Source of the DNA: Acanthosoma haemorrhoidale
Lineage: Eukaryota; Arthropoda; Insecta; Hemiptera; Acanthosomatidae
Reading direction: 5' to 3'
Assembly: GCA_930367205.1 (NCBI GenBank)
Contig: OV884011.1
Span: 123,067,866-123,131,865, forward strand
DNA length: 64,000 nucleotides
In this document: positions 23,242 to 34,619 of the stretch, piece after piece
Numbering within the stretch: position 1 is the stretch's first letter
Layout of the letters: each line of letters begins with the position of its first letter
Program-made: the position numbers and the translations under genes
The notes under the pieces: model-generated
The model's input: the letters and a program-made list of their open reading frames with translations, nothing else
The model's database searches: none
What the model was told of the DNA's origin: nothing

Positions 23242-24312
23242 TTATGGATTTAGTTAAACGGGAATAAGATAGGAGACAAGATTTGTAAGAAGGGAAATGA
23301 GAGGGGTAATTAGGGTTCTGAACTGTAAGGAATGATGTTAATAAGCTAGTGAGATCTGAAGAGCTTGAAGGAGGAGGAATATGCGAGATTTGTGGTTGAT
23401 GATGGGATTGGGTTTGCTGGTAGCTGGGATGAACGGAATGCTGGAGAAGAGGAACTTGGAAGAGGAGTGGGCAGTGCCTGTGACTGCTGTCTGTTCTGAA
23501 CTACATCAGAAAAAGAGACCTAAGGCCTGAACTTTCGGGCTGGGCCGCTTCTTGTTGCTTGTTTCTCCTCTTCTGGCCGACGATGTTGTTCACTCCTAGC
23601 CTTATTTGCAGAGAACACATACTGCAGGCGATTTCACGGGCTTTTTGCACAAATCACTTTTGTACTACTCACTGCACTTTAGACACCTGGGAGGGTGGTG
23701 GCAGTACGATTTTTGTGCCCATAGGCCTGGCGGTTATGGCACTGGACGAAGTCGTGTTTGGGGTTAGGATTTTCGCCATGTATTCTAGTGTAGTACAGGT
23801 GTGTTAAGTCATATATTTTCTCCACGCCAGGTGTCACTCGAGATCTACAAAGAACAATGGTAACGTCGTTTTGATGGATTGATCTTGTTTCGCGTCCTCG
23901 CGTAAAACGTTCGTTATTTGACGAACTTTGAAGCCGAGAGCTGAGAGTTCGTCTTCAATTTCGTCAACTGGTGTGGTCGGATGCAGATTTCTGATTACTA
24001 CTCATAGTGATCGTCCTTGTTTCAGTTGATATGTGTCCGGAGAGATTTTAGTGTCCCGAGACCGATTGAAGCACGTATATTTTCCCGTACCTACAATTTT
24101 ACTAATTTGTGAGCATAGCAATTTCAATTCTCTTATCTTGCGGACAAATATTGCAGGCGGCTTGGGCTCTGTTGGTGTTTTAGTTACTTCCATGTCATCT
24201 GCTTGGATATTATTCAACGCCTCAAAGGAGTTTGGCGTGAAGAACTGCAGGGGACTGACTCTACAGTGGTTTCTTCTTTAGATGTGCTGGTCTGTCGCGG
24301 TATCTCTTCCAT
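23242..24312 (-). pseudogene. Decayed family-1 ORF1 (gag-like)
   Basis: Sequence upstream of the ORF2 remnant matches ORF1 at 59431-60519. It keeps MEVTKTPTEPKPPAIFVRK and the knuckle region (23560-23800), but with stops and small deletions. It extends further 5' than the better-preserved copy: an ATG at 24312-24310 opens about 29 codons (starting MEEIPRQTSTSKEE) that, after a one-base frame slip, run into the FEAL.NI segment where the other copy begins. It therefore shows the family's probable true ORF1 start. The ORF1 stop and ORF2 first codons (CCATAAGTGGATCC) are identical in both copies. Confidence 0.9.
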
Positions 24313-24944
24313 CGAGCTAGTTGCAAAGGCAGTTATTTGTACGTTCCTATTTTAACGTCTTGGTTGGCTCAGAGTTGGCCCTAGAGACCTTGATTTTTTT
24401 TTTTTTATTTTGGGACATCGACTGCTGATAAAATCGCATTTTTTCATGTTATAAATACTTAAACTAATTTTAATATTAATAAAAAATAGGTGGTGCCGGG
24501 GGTGATTATTATTACACCTCACGTTAGTTGCCTGCTGAGACAATTATTGAGCTGAAGTTTACTGATGTTTACTGAAACTACTGTTTATAGACCATAAGTA
24601 TATGGTGTTTTATGAAGAACGAAATAGAGAGGGGGTTGTATATAATAGCGCATGCGCCGAACTAGAACTGATATGTTTGTCAAAATTCAGTTATTAAGCT
24701 TAATGTATTAGAGTATTTGAATTAATTTGTAACTTTAATCAATTTTCACGAAACAATTATTTTTATTTGCTTTACTTAATCGTTCACCGATAGAGATAAT
24801 GATTTAAAATTATAAATGAACCAAAACTCAATGTGGTTTTCAATTAATTTATATCCAGCATCCAAACGCAATTCTCATCCACGCAACTTCCATTGGTGAG
24901 CACGATATTTGGAAAGAAAAAAAACAATAAATTGTATGTTGATA
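24313..24944. other. Probable 5' untranslated region of the family-1 copy, then unassigned sequence
   Basis: Just upstream of the ORF1 ATG, on the minus strand, the first 80 or so bases are probably the element's 5' untranslated region; a T-run lies at about 24392-24404. The element's 5' edge and target duplication were not found. The rest is AT-rich with no gene. Confidence 0.45.
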
Positions 24945-25763
24945 ATTTAATATTTTCCTTTTTATGAATGCGATTGTCCGGTGAACATATTTATTCTCTG
25001 TCTTTTCATTTATTCAAACTTCAAACAGACGTAAACATCAAAGTTGCTTCAATTACTTGTGATGGTACGTTCTTTTTTCATAAGATTTGGTTGCAATTTC
25101 AAAGACCCGAACCAACTGCTGTCTCAATTAACAACTGGATCCCATCATGTTAATATTTTTTTAGATCCATCCCACATTAGGTTAGTATTCAACCCCAAAG
25201 ATATTTCAAGATTCCCTGCGTAGTAATCAGTTGGATTTTTTTGAAAAATTATTGGAATTGCAAAAAAGTGAAGGCACGAATTCAAGCATGAATGAAAGTC
25301 AAGCTAGCAACTGAACTGTTAAATGTGAACTGTGGTTTGAAGTATTGCAAAGCAAAGAACAATCTCGGCTTTGAACACTATGGTGGTACGATCGAATTGA
25401 TTACAATTTTTCATGATTTGTTTGACGTTCTGGATTCGAGAAGTATTAGAGGAAAATATTTGAAACAAACCATCAACGAAAAAAATTAAACTGAACTTTT
25501 TATCATTCTGGAGATGGCGAAAATAACATTGGATACCTAAAAGATAAAAAAACTGCAGACTGTTCCTCAATGGCCCCCGGAAAACTGGTTTTAATGGGTT
25601 TTCCTACGTGTATCAACAGTAAGCACATTATGTATGACAGACATGTAAATCAGCACAAAACATTGATGTATATACCCATGTACAACTTTTTAAACCCTTT
25701 TTTGATTGTCAGCGATTCCAGTAAATCGCTGAAGATATTTAACCCTAATGTTCGAAAGACATA
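24945..25763 (+). pseudogene. P-element/THAP9-like transposase pseudogene, internally deleted copy
   Basis: Successive frames show the RNase H-like core of a P-superfamily transposase: VNIKVASITCDGT (TCDG holds the first catalytic aspartate), RFGCNFKDPNQLL, VNIFLDPSHI (second aspartate region, normally FLDPCHMLKL), then NLGFEHYGGTIELITIFHDL and LFDVLDSRS, and finally GFPTCINSKHIMYDRHVNQH. Frameshifts separate these blocks, so no intact protein can be made. After MYIPMY the coding sequence ends abruptly: 1079 bases present in the second copy are missing (junction at 25684-25685). The N-terminal THAP zinc finger was not found. P-type transposases cut and paste DNA in the nucleus using GTP. I could not identify terminal inverted repeats. 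Confidence 0.85.
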
Positions 25764-26355
25764 GATTTTCTTTATGGTTGATATAGCACATTTACTGGTA
25801 GATATAGGACATATTAAAAATTGTAAAGTTTTCTTCATTAAAATCTTCAATGAGGTGAAAATTAATAATTATTAATAAGTTGAAGTGATGTGTTCGTAAG
25901 GCAATGAGGGGTGGAACCAACAGCAAAAGAGTATTAGGGATGATAGTTCCAGAAAGATGGCATGATTAATAATAAATAATAATAGCAAATATTATTGGCA
26001 CATACCTTTCACATGTTATAAAATAAAGTAGAAATAAAGGCACTTTTTTATGACTGTTACAGTGATAATTTTTCCTTTACAAAAAAAAGGGGAAAGGATT
26101 GTTATATACCTGCTGTTAATTATTTGTTAAATTGAGGCAGAAAATATAGGTAGTGTATAATTTTCAAAGTAATTATAGTTGCGGCCACTTAACAAGGCGG
26201 GTTTGCCAAATTGAGGCATTGCAAACTCTCACTCTATAACCTTATTCGACATTCACTGACGAAAGCTCAGGAATCCTTCACCTGTCGTTTAACAGTTTGG
26301 CGTAATAAAATAAAGATTGCTCAAACCAACTGTTTTAATGCCTACACGAATCTTA
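25063..26355. repeat. Tandem duplication unit 1 (deleted form, 1293 bases)
   Basis: This unit recurs immediately downstream at 26356-28727. Its first 621 bases (25063-25685) match 26356-26978 at a constant offset of 1293. The remainder (25684-26355) matches 28056-28727 at a constant offset of 2372. Frames in both parts are identical between copies, so I see essentially no divergence. The junction between units reads CGAATCTTA then TGGTACG. Confidence 0.95.
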
Positions 26356-28020
26356 TGGTACGTTCTTTTTTCATAAGATTTGGTTGCAATTTCAAAGACC
26401 CGAACCAACTGCTGTCTCAATTAACAACTGGATCCCATCATGTTAATATTTTTTTAGATCCATCCCACATTAGGTTAGTATTCAACCCCAAAGATATTTC
26501 AAGATTCCCTGCGTAGTAATCAGTTGGATTTTTTTGAAAAATTATTGGAATTGCAAAAAAGTGAAGGCACGAATTCAAGCATGAATGAAAGTCAAGCTAG
26601 CAACTGAACTGTTAAATGTGAACTGTGGTTTGAAGTATTGCAAAGCAAAGAACAATCTCGGCTTTGAACACTATGGTGGTACGATCGAATTGATTACAAT
26701 TTTTCATGATTTGTTTGACGTTCTGGATTCGAGAAGTATTAGAGGAAAATATTTGAAACAAACCATCAACGAAAAAAATTAAACTGAACTTTTTATCATT
26801 CTGGAGATGGCGAAAATAACATTGGATACCTAAAAGATAAAAAAACTGCAGACTGTTCCTCAATGGCCCCCGGAAAACTGGTTTTAATGGGTTTTCCTAC
26901 GTGTATCAACAGTAAGCACATTATGTATGACAGACATGTAAATCAGCACAAAACATTGATGTATATACCCATGTACAAAGTAAGTCAAGATCTTTTACTA
27001 ATATTGTTTGGTTATATCAGAAGGAGAGGAGGAAATAATGGGAACCCAATTTCTTTTGAGTTTTGCCACTTGTTCAGAAAAATAATTGTTCACAAACAGT
27101 TGCATGAAAGTAATGGTAGGAGTGGAAATGCCATACTACTTGACCAAATAGACATATTGGGTTGGTGTTTAGGAGTAAATTAAGATAAAATAAATCATGT
27201 CTGTTGTAGTCTGAAGTTCCAACAGAAAGCGTTGAAGATGAAATCAATGGAACCAGTTTTTTTCAACATTAGTTTTAGATGTAGTAGAAAACATTGCAGG
27301 GTACGCTGTGCGAAACCTGTGGAAGAAAATAAAATGTTAAGACTGTTTGATGGCTATCACCATCAACAACGAGAACAGCCCTTTCAATTTAACTATGAAT
27401 TTTGTCTTGCTTAAACACCATGGAGGAGTGATGAAGCCGTCTTTGGATGTTAAGTATTTACTAAATATTTTTTGTAATAACAAAAAGAAACATTTGACAG
27501 AACTTCTCCGTGTAGCCTGAGTGATAGTGATTAATTAGTGCTCGTGCGTCTGGGTACACGATGTCTTTATGCTAAGTTGATGTGGCAGATGAAAGTAGTT
27601 GTGGCGTAGTATAACCTATTTAGAAGCTGGTATAGTTTGAATGTTTGACTTGGAAGCTGGTCCTGAATTTGAACTCAGTAAGTCCACAGTTAGCTTAGAA
27701 GCAACCTCAATGCTACATATTCTATCGCTTACTTTTAGGAAATTTTCTGGTGGATCTATTCCCACAGTACCTCCTTTCCTTTTGCGCCACTGAACACAAG
27801 CATACAAAGATTTTGAATGCTGATACCTACCTATTAAAGACTATCATAAAAATAGGACAGACATTTCCTATAAAAAAAAATATTTGTTTAAGAGCCATTC
27901 TTTTTCTTTTCTACGCTTTACCTTTCAAAAGCAATTAGAGAGAGAGCAAAGTTAAAATAGAATCGTCTAACTTTATCCCTACATTTTTAAATTTTACGAA
28001 CGGTAAAATCTCTTTAATTG
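26356..28020 (+). pseudogene. P-element/THAP9-like transposase pseudogene, longer copy
   Basis: This repeats the blocks of the first copy and then continues: MYIPMYKVSQDLLLILFGYI, RRRGGNNGNP and KIIVHKQLHESNG (26863-27183), which match the P-superfamily C-terminal region normally reading SQDHLELFFG.IRRRGGNNNNPT. Further fragments are KHHGGVMKPSLDVKY near 27405-27460 and a hydrophobic tail near 27750-27938. Only the DHLE-like part is altered (SQDLLLIL), which would remove the acidic residue at that position. Frameshifts and stops occur throughout. The GTAAGT at 26980 lies inside the codons for K-V-S and is not a splice donor. A minus-strand frame at 27616-27807 is probably a shadow. Confidence 0.85.
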
Positions 28021-28727
28021 TTCTTCTGGGGGTTTACTTAACAAAGCCCATTCAGAACTTTTTAAACCCTTTTTTGATTGTCAGCGATTCCAGTAAATCG
28101 CTGAAGATATTTAACCCTAATGTTCGAAAGACATAGATTTTCTTTATGGTTGATATAGCACATTTACTGGTAGATATAGGACATATTAAAAATTGTAAAG
28201 TTTTCTTCATTAAAATCTTCAATGAGGTGAAAATTAATAATTATTAATAAGTTGAAGTGATGTGTTCGTAAGGCAATGAGGGGTGGAACCAACAGCAAAA
28301 GAGTATTAGGGATGATAGTTCCAGAAAGATGGCATGATTAATAATAAATAATAATAGCAAATATTATTGGCACATACCTTTCACATGTTATAAAATAAAG
28401 TAGAAATAAAGGCACTTTTTTATGACTGTTACAGTGATAATTTTTCCTTTACAAAAAAAAGGGGAAAGGATTGTTATATACCTGCTGTTAATTATTTGTT
28501 AAATTGAGGCAGAAAATATAGGTAGTGTATAATTTTCAAAGTAATTATAGTTGCGGCCACTTAACAAGGCGGGTTTGCCAAATTGAGGCATTGCAAACTC
28601 TCACTCTATAACCTTATTCGACATTCACTGACGAAAGCTCAGGAATCCTTCACCTGTCGTTTAACAGTTTGGCGTAATAAAATAAAGATTGCTCAAACCA
28701 ACTGTTTTAATGCCTACACGAATCTTA
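26356..28727. repeat. Tandem duplication unit 2 (long form, 2372 bases)
   Basis: This is the long copy, with the additional 26979-28057. The extra segment continues the transposase reading frame without a break, so this form is ancestral and unit 1 is the deletion derivative. The two share AA at the breakpoint, a 2-base microhomology. The right edge of the duplication is 28727. Confidence 0.95.
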
Positions 28728-29488
28728 ATTAAAATTAATATCGAATGTGATCGAGCCTAACGGAGGAATTTAGCAACAAGGACTGAGTGCAGCTACTTGG
28801 AGAAAATGGCCACCCGCCTAATGTGGTGGTCATGACTATAAATAAATATATTTCTATTAGTTTACATAGTTCACAGTTTATTCTATTCATAGTTCACACC
28901 ATTATTAAAAGACTACAAAGAAAAAATGCAAACATATTGCAATAGGTGGAAGATCAAATAATTCTAAGTTAACCAGAAGCAATTATATTCACGAAACGAA
29001 AGCCAGTCAACAAAAACCACTAATTAAAAATTCCACCATCTCATGGACCACATCAGTAAAATATTTATAATTAGCTTTGAATATGAAACTTTTTTTCCAC
29101 AGAACACATCCTTGTAAAAACTGGCAAAGAAATTAATTTACAAGATGTTTCCTAATTTTAATAGAAAATCACATTGATTGCCTGAAAACAAATTAATCGT
29201 CCACAAAAAAGCTATTTGTCCGTTACTTTGCCACTCTTCTCAGGTGTGGAGCGACACATGTCAAACCAAATAAAAAAACGTCAAGTCATGAAAACTTATT
29301 TAACAACGTTGCATGAGAATCATACATGATGAACCCCGATGCAGAATCAGCACGATAATTAACGAATTGTACCGATCAAGCATACAAAAATACATACATT
29401 AACAAACAACTATATTTTTTGAAAACCAACCACCAGCCAAAACCCAAATAATTACGACAAACATTCACTAAAAATGTAAATACACAAG
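28728..29488. other. No recognisable gene
   Basis: AT-rich sequence between the duplicated transposase region and a solo LTR. I did not find the transposon's right terminal inverted repeat here. Confidence 0.5.
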
Positions 29489-29493
29489 CGGAC

Positions 29494-30313
29494 TGTCGGT
29501 AAGTAAGGAGGAAGGACGCTAGCCATGGGCTAGGTTCACTACAACCCTAGCCGCTGTCCGGCGAGCGCCAAGAAAGAGATAAAATGGATGGAGATGTGGT
29601 CTTTGACCTTTGCTGGCGGCCTAGTCGGCGAACAGCTTTATTTGTAATCATCTGACTCCATAAGATCTTAGAAGGTGTGCCCCGACAAAGCACTATGTTC
29701 TGGAGAAGAGGAACAGGGTAGGTATTATAGGTTGTTTATAAGGTCTTGGAATGACCACGAATTCGCACTCGGTATTTAAGGGTAAGCGAAAACCGTCCGG
29801 ATTCCAAACGCGAGTGTGATCCGTAGAGGGGCAGACTGTATCACTACTAGGTAAAGTTTGTAGGCCCCCGACGAACGTCCGCGAGGAAGAGTTTTCTCCC
29901 AAGGAGGTGCTAGTTTTAGCGAGACGAAGGCAAAGAATCCCACTAGGAAGGTATGGGGTCTGACAACGCCGGACTAAAACATAGCGAGGTTAAGAAAGAA
30001 AGATGCAGAGGTAGTTGAATAAGAAAGTCATGGTTCGAGTAGAGCGGTAAGCGCCAGTGCAGAGAGAGAGAGCAGTGTACACTTCAGGTGCCGGTTTCTG
30101 AGTGTCTGGCAAATGCCCCAAATCTGGCCCCTTATATAGGCAGGTCAGAGGGGGGTTGCCCCGACGCCCCCCCCTAGTGCCTTCGGCTGTTTCTCCCTAT
30201 CTTAGCTGACGCTTTAAAGTTTTTATTATTAAAATATGGAAACATACGTGGATTTTTCTGGGCCGAAAAGAGGGGAACTTCTAATTATTTGTGGTGAAGA
30301 AGTTGACACTACA
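29494..30313 (+). repeat. Solo LTR with 5-base target duplication CGGAC
   Basis: An 820-base segment begins TGTCGG and ends ACTACA, the TG...CA termini of LTRs. It is flanked directly by CGGAC at 29489-29493 and 30314-30318. Its GC content is clearly above the flanks. A TATA-like motif, CTTATATAGG, lies at about 30132-30141, suggesting plus orientation with U3 to the left. Parts of it match 47373-47770 (inverted) and, more weakly, 62242-63119, so this is a family. With no internal region it is a solo LTR left by LTR-LTR recombination. TSD length and long LTRs are compatible with BEL/Pao or some Ty3/gypsy groups; I cannot choose. A minus-strand frame at 29693-29902 is not a gene. Confidence 0.9.
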
Positions 30314-30318
30314 CGGAC

Positions 30319-33300
30319 CAAATACATTCTTCTCATTAATGAAATTTGTATATGATGTATGTATATAACATAAATTGTATATATATATATATTTGGTATT
30401 ATATATAAAGGATATATAAAGTATTGTTGCAACCTGTGCAGCAGTGCTCTGTTGCAGTTGTAAATTGTGGGCAGTATGTTCATTAGTACTTTCAAACTCA
30501 ATTTGTTATTTGATAACTGGATATATTTGAAGTACGGCATTCAAATATACCATTAAAATTTTGGCTGTAATGTGTGCAGGTTTTTTCTAACTTTCTCAGC
30601 ATAGGACCAATAATGGTTTCTTAAACACTGTCACGAATAACGTTACTAATTATATTGTGTTATGTAAACAATGTAATTAAATCCATTTTGTGCGTGGAAT
30701 AAATTCTGTTCACACTTATATTGACGATAAAGATTATTATTTAAAAAAAAAAAAGAGCTCCTTGAATAAATAGATAGTGAATTCAGTTTGGGAAGCTGGA
30801 ATAATCGTTTAGTGGCAATAATCTCCAGTCTAATTAAGTAAATAATTTATTCAAAAATCTTAAGTGTTCAGGGTGTTTTTTTGTTTTTTTTTTTCATGAG
30901 AACTTAATTATACACTAAACGGAGTCCAGGGAAAGGGAATATAATTCTTAACTACAAGAAAAAAAATAATAATAAGCCAAGGAACAGTCACTTTCATTGT
31001 TTTATTTTACCTCTGCCCTGGCAACTTAGCTCAATTTAACTTTTCCTCTTAAACTGTAACGCCAAAATACCCCACCCTCCTCATTACCTGTTCCTATTAA
31101 AGTTTCCTCAGATGATGAGGTATTACCCCACTCGCTTTGAAGACAATTCCACGACATTGATGGTTATTCAAACCGTCTTAAATAAATACCATATCGCTAT
31201 AATGTACAATCCGCACTCGAGCTGACGACTATCATTATCAAGTGTATAACAAACAAATCACAATTCATCGTTAAATCAAAATGGATATCTAGGAAGATTT
31301 TGTTAACAGTTCCTAACTATATAAAATAAGATTTATTTCGGTGATAACATCAACTTCCTCAATGGCTCCATCACAATAAAAATATATTATTGTTAAATGC
31401 TTATTATTTATTTCGTTATTGTTTCTGTCCTAAAACCAGGGTCCAGCTTTTTCATTGATTTATTGGTTTTCGGATAATTATCCCAAACAACCACCTGTGG
31501 AATCATATACTGAAATTAAAAATACATGAAAGAAAAAACAATACATAAGCAGGAAATAGTAGTAACTTAGTCACATAGTAAGTAATGGAAAAGTTTGTTC
31601 AATATGAGGAATATAATTTTTTACGTACCACATTCTGTTTTTAATGATCCACCTGCTTACTATAGAAGAACGTGTACTATGTGGAGTCTTTTTTTTTTTT
31701 TTTTTTTTTTTTTTCTTTATACCCCTTTAACCTTACAGACAATTATATACAATTATAGATCCTCAGGTGAATCCATTTACAAATGTGGAGTCTATATATA
31801 TAATATAGTCTTTAAAGCCAATTTACTGTATACATTTGCGAGATGGTGACAATGTCTGTGATATGTGTATTTCATCCAACTTTAAAACAGGGGATGACCA
31901 TCTGTAATGTTAATCTACTTTGTCTCCGTGTTGGCTATAGGGTAATCTTCGCGGTGTTGGGAGCCTGAGCCAGGGATAGAGAATTATTCTCTAATAACCT
32001 TACGAAACAAAACGATGTTAGAGGGACCGAAAGGAACGAGACAAATCCGGGGAGCAAAGACGGTTGAGAAATTCGGGGACATGGAACAAGCCGAAATACC
32101 GATGGAACAGAATAGAACGAAGACCGGAGAAATAAAAGAAAGCCGGATATATCGAGTAATGAAGATTGGGAACGAAAAGAACCCAGACCGGGGATTAAAA
32201 AGATGGATCGAAGGAAAGTGTTATCGGAAGGTGGATCGGGAATCAATAACAAGTGCAACTAATTGTTCCTAACATAGGAATCGTTCCTCGATTCATCTAT
32301 ACAACTCTCATACTTATCATTGTGTAAACGAACAATTTTTTATCATAGCTCATTAAAAAGAGAATGGAATGCTGAACATTTACCTCGCTTACAGTATGCA
32401 TCTACAATTAATCTCACAATAGTTAAAACTTAAAAAACCATTATTTATATAATCAACTTACACGTGAGACATAATAACTGTTCCAATGACTAGAGAATAG
32501 AAACATTTGTAATAAGGAAAGGATTACACATCAGGAGAAAAAGAGATGATATTTGTCTTATTCAGCAGCATCTCAGGAGACTTCTGTAACTCCTGCTGAG
32601 CTGTAACTGAGACTCAGTAACTCTACGATTTTGAGTTTTTAAGAAATTTTAATCCAAGGTTTCTATTATGAGCAGAAAGAAGATCGGGGAATAAAACTAA
32701 TCCTAATATAGAACGAAAAAATCCAGGCCGTGTACCGTTTGTAATCGTTCCTACGATTGGAATCAATCCTCTCGTTCCGCTCCACCAGTAACGGTCCATC
32801 CCTAGCACTATCCAAATAAACCCGGTGCCTCTATGTTACCAATCTCACTATTTTGTTGTCGGGATTCGCAGTTGGACTGTTTCGTTTAATTCACTCGTTT
32901 ATATTTGTTGTACAATGGTCAGATCTTAATCTCTCAAGAGGTGGCTAGTTCCATCTTCCGTCCGTTCTTTAAGACATCTCATTATCTGATAGCTCATTAT
33001 CGATAACCATTTTCAATAATGTTTTAATATAATGTCCTTTTTCGTAATGTTTCCAATCGTTTTGTCTTATTCTCTGTCGGAATAGGCTTTTTAATTTAGT
33101 TTCTTTTTGAAGAGATTATGTTCCATACCCATTATAAAATTTTGACCTTTTGACTGGGCCGTTACAAGATTTCACTTACCAATGGGCTGATACAACACAT
33201 TAAAATTTTGTTTTATTTGAGGCTAATTTAGACATAGTTATTGTTGACACATTAAATTAAATGTCGTATGTTTCAATTGTATTAAATATATTTTTATGTG

Positions 33301-33331
33301 TTAAATGTATTTTACAATATATATACATATA
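30319..33331. other. No recognisable gene; poly(T) tract
   Basis: AT-rich sequence with a 26-base T run at 31689-31714 and short TA tracts near 30380. The purine-rich stretch at about 32010-32270 gives frames on both strands with skewed composition and no domain; I treat these as artefacts of base bias. Confidence 0.45.
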
Positions 33332-33520
33332 AGTTATTGTCTATCGGCTTTAGACGATTAAAAAAATAGAGAATGAGAGTTAAATGAACTAATATTTTAA
33401 CAACGGATAGGTTTGCACTGTATTTATTCCGCTTCTAATCTTCTATCTCTGTTTACAGTCTTTGTTTACATGGGGCTACGTGGTATTAGGCCTAACATTG
33501 TCATACCACGAGCCTTAACT
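33332..33520 (-). repeat. 3' LTR of the deleted gypsy-class element
   Basis: It is 189 bases long with AGTTA...TAACT ends. It shares long blocks with the right LTR, including CTTTAGACGATTAAA, TTATTCCGCTTCTAAT and TGGTATTAGGCCTAACATTG. It carries about 21 bases more than its partner, mostly near the AT-rich start, so the two LTRs have diverged since insertion. Confidence 0.9.
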
Positions 33521-33528
33521 CCCCCCTA
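33521..33528 (-). promoter_or_regulatory. Polypurine tract of the deleted gypsy-class element
   Basis: On the minus strand a purine run ending TAGGGGGG abuts the LTR start AGTTAAGG, as in the elements near 3.3-3.7 kb. Confidence 0.8.
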
Positions 33529-33549
33529 CCAGTTTACGAACATTCCTCG

Positions 33550-34394
33550 TTAACTTAGGGGAAGCGACATAATGTACCTTCCACTTGTTCTAGCTCTTCC
33601 TTGGCTTGTCCTCTTCCCTTCAGCCACCGTCCTTTTCTTCTCCTCATAATGCTGTTCTCTTCTTTTCCAAATCTGCTGCTGCATCCTCGGCCTACGGTAT
33701 GTCATCCTCATCCAACCTGGTTCCTCTGCTTCTAGCTGCACTTCTTCCTCGCGGGCGCTAGCGTCCATCATTTCTTGAGATTATTCGAGGAAGGACCGGC
33801 CCCCCGGTAGATTTCCCTTCCTCCCCGTTTCTCTGGCCAGCTGTACTTTGAGAATGGTTGTTAAGAATGCCATCCTAGCTTCTTCCTCCGATATACTCAC
33901 TGTCTCTCTCATTTTCTGTGTAATCTTGTTGTACCGTGCCAATTTTTCCCCGGCGTACTGCCTTTTTGTATGTTTCCATCGTCTTGTTTCTTGGAATATC
34001 TGAAAGATGTCCTCCTCCGGTGTTCATCTGCCACCCCCATAGGCCTTCTTCAACATTTCCTTTACTACCCCCCATGGGGTGTCTTCATCGGCCTGTATTA
34101 GGTTTAATATATTTCTTTTTACCCTGTACAACAAGACTGCCTTAATCGACTCCACGTCACCTGGATCGAGTCACTATATTTATTTGTCACTTAACTCAAA
34201 ATTTCTGAAGTCCGAGAACCTATCGAAAGTCCAAGGTTGCCCTTATCAGGTCTTGCGACGTCGCCGCCCGCACTTTCATCCACGCCAGGGAGTTTGGTTG
34301 AGCTTCCACCAACGTTTCCTTTGGTAACAGCGGAACTTCGATTACAGCCGACAGCGTAAATCCACCATTTTACTCGGTTATATAAAAAAAACAC
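33550..34394 (-). pseudogene. Gypsy-class gag remnant, frameshifted
   Basis: Three minus-strand pieces lie in different frames: 34191-34394, 33875-34075 (KGNVEEGLWGW, then RNKTMETYKKAVRRGKIGTV) and 33550-33771 (Glu/Arg-rich, RRPRMQQQIWKRREQHYEEK). Position between primer site and polypurine tract, and the charged, coiled-coil-like composition, suit the capsid-type Gag of a gypsy-class element. Sequence similarity was judged by eye only. I see no CCHC knuckle, protease, RT or integrase. Stops between the pieces prevent a full-length product. Confidence 0.6.
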
Positions 34395-34434
34395 ATAAAA
34401 ACTGACCCTACAACGTTTAACTGAACGTTCCTAG

Positions 34435-34452
34435 TCCCGGGTTTTGGCGCCA
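34435..34452 (-). promoter_or_regulatory. Putative primer binding site
   Basis: The minus strand reads TGGCGCCAAAACCCGGGA directly after the 5' LTR end. TGGCGCC is complementary to a tRNA 3' end finishing GGCGCCA, as in tRNA-Lys used by gypsy, but the inner bases do not match the usual lysine tRNA, so the primer is unresolved. Confidence 0.7.
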
Positions 34453-34619
34453 GTTATCGTCTATCCGCTTTAGACGATTAAAAGGAACTGATATTTGAAC
34501 AACGGCTAAGTTTAAACTGTCTTTATTCCGCTTCTAATTTTCTATCTCTGTTTACCGCCTTTGTTTACATAGGGCTACGTGGTATTAGGCCTAACATTGC
34601 TACTCCACGAGCCTTAACT
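34452..34619 (-). repeat. 5' LTR of the deleted gypsy-class element
   Basis: It is 168 bases long with the same AGTTA...TAACT ends as its partner. The primer site lies immediately inside it and TATATATA immediately outside. Confidence 0.9.

Larger units (their letters stand above)
33332..34619 (-). mobile_element. Internally deleted gypsy-class LTR retrotransposon
   Basis: Two direct LTRs (33332-33520 and 34452-34619) enclose only about 930 bases. On the minus strand the order is 5' LTR, primer binding site, gag debris, polypurine tract, 3' LTR. Both LTRs start AGTTAT and end CCTTAACT on the plus strand, the errantivirus-type ends, and the whole is flanked by TATA on each side (33328-33331 and 34620-34623), matching that lineage's target preference. 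Pol and env are entirely missing. It could have moved only with proteins supplied by a full-length relative. Confidence 0.9.

Noticed and set aside
26979..28057. Segment absent from unit 1 starts near GTAAGT and ends near TTCAG, suggesting a spliced-out intron and hence a retrocopy
   Set aside because: The GTAAGT is inside the transposase codons for K-V-S and the frame continues into conserved C-terminal sequence. Exact GT-AG removal would leave three extra bases at the junction. A deletion at the 2-base repeat AA fits better.
31935..32258. 107-codon minus-strand frame and its 85-codon plus-strand partner
   Set aside because: Both come from a purine-skewed stretch; composition is repetitive and no domain is visible.
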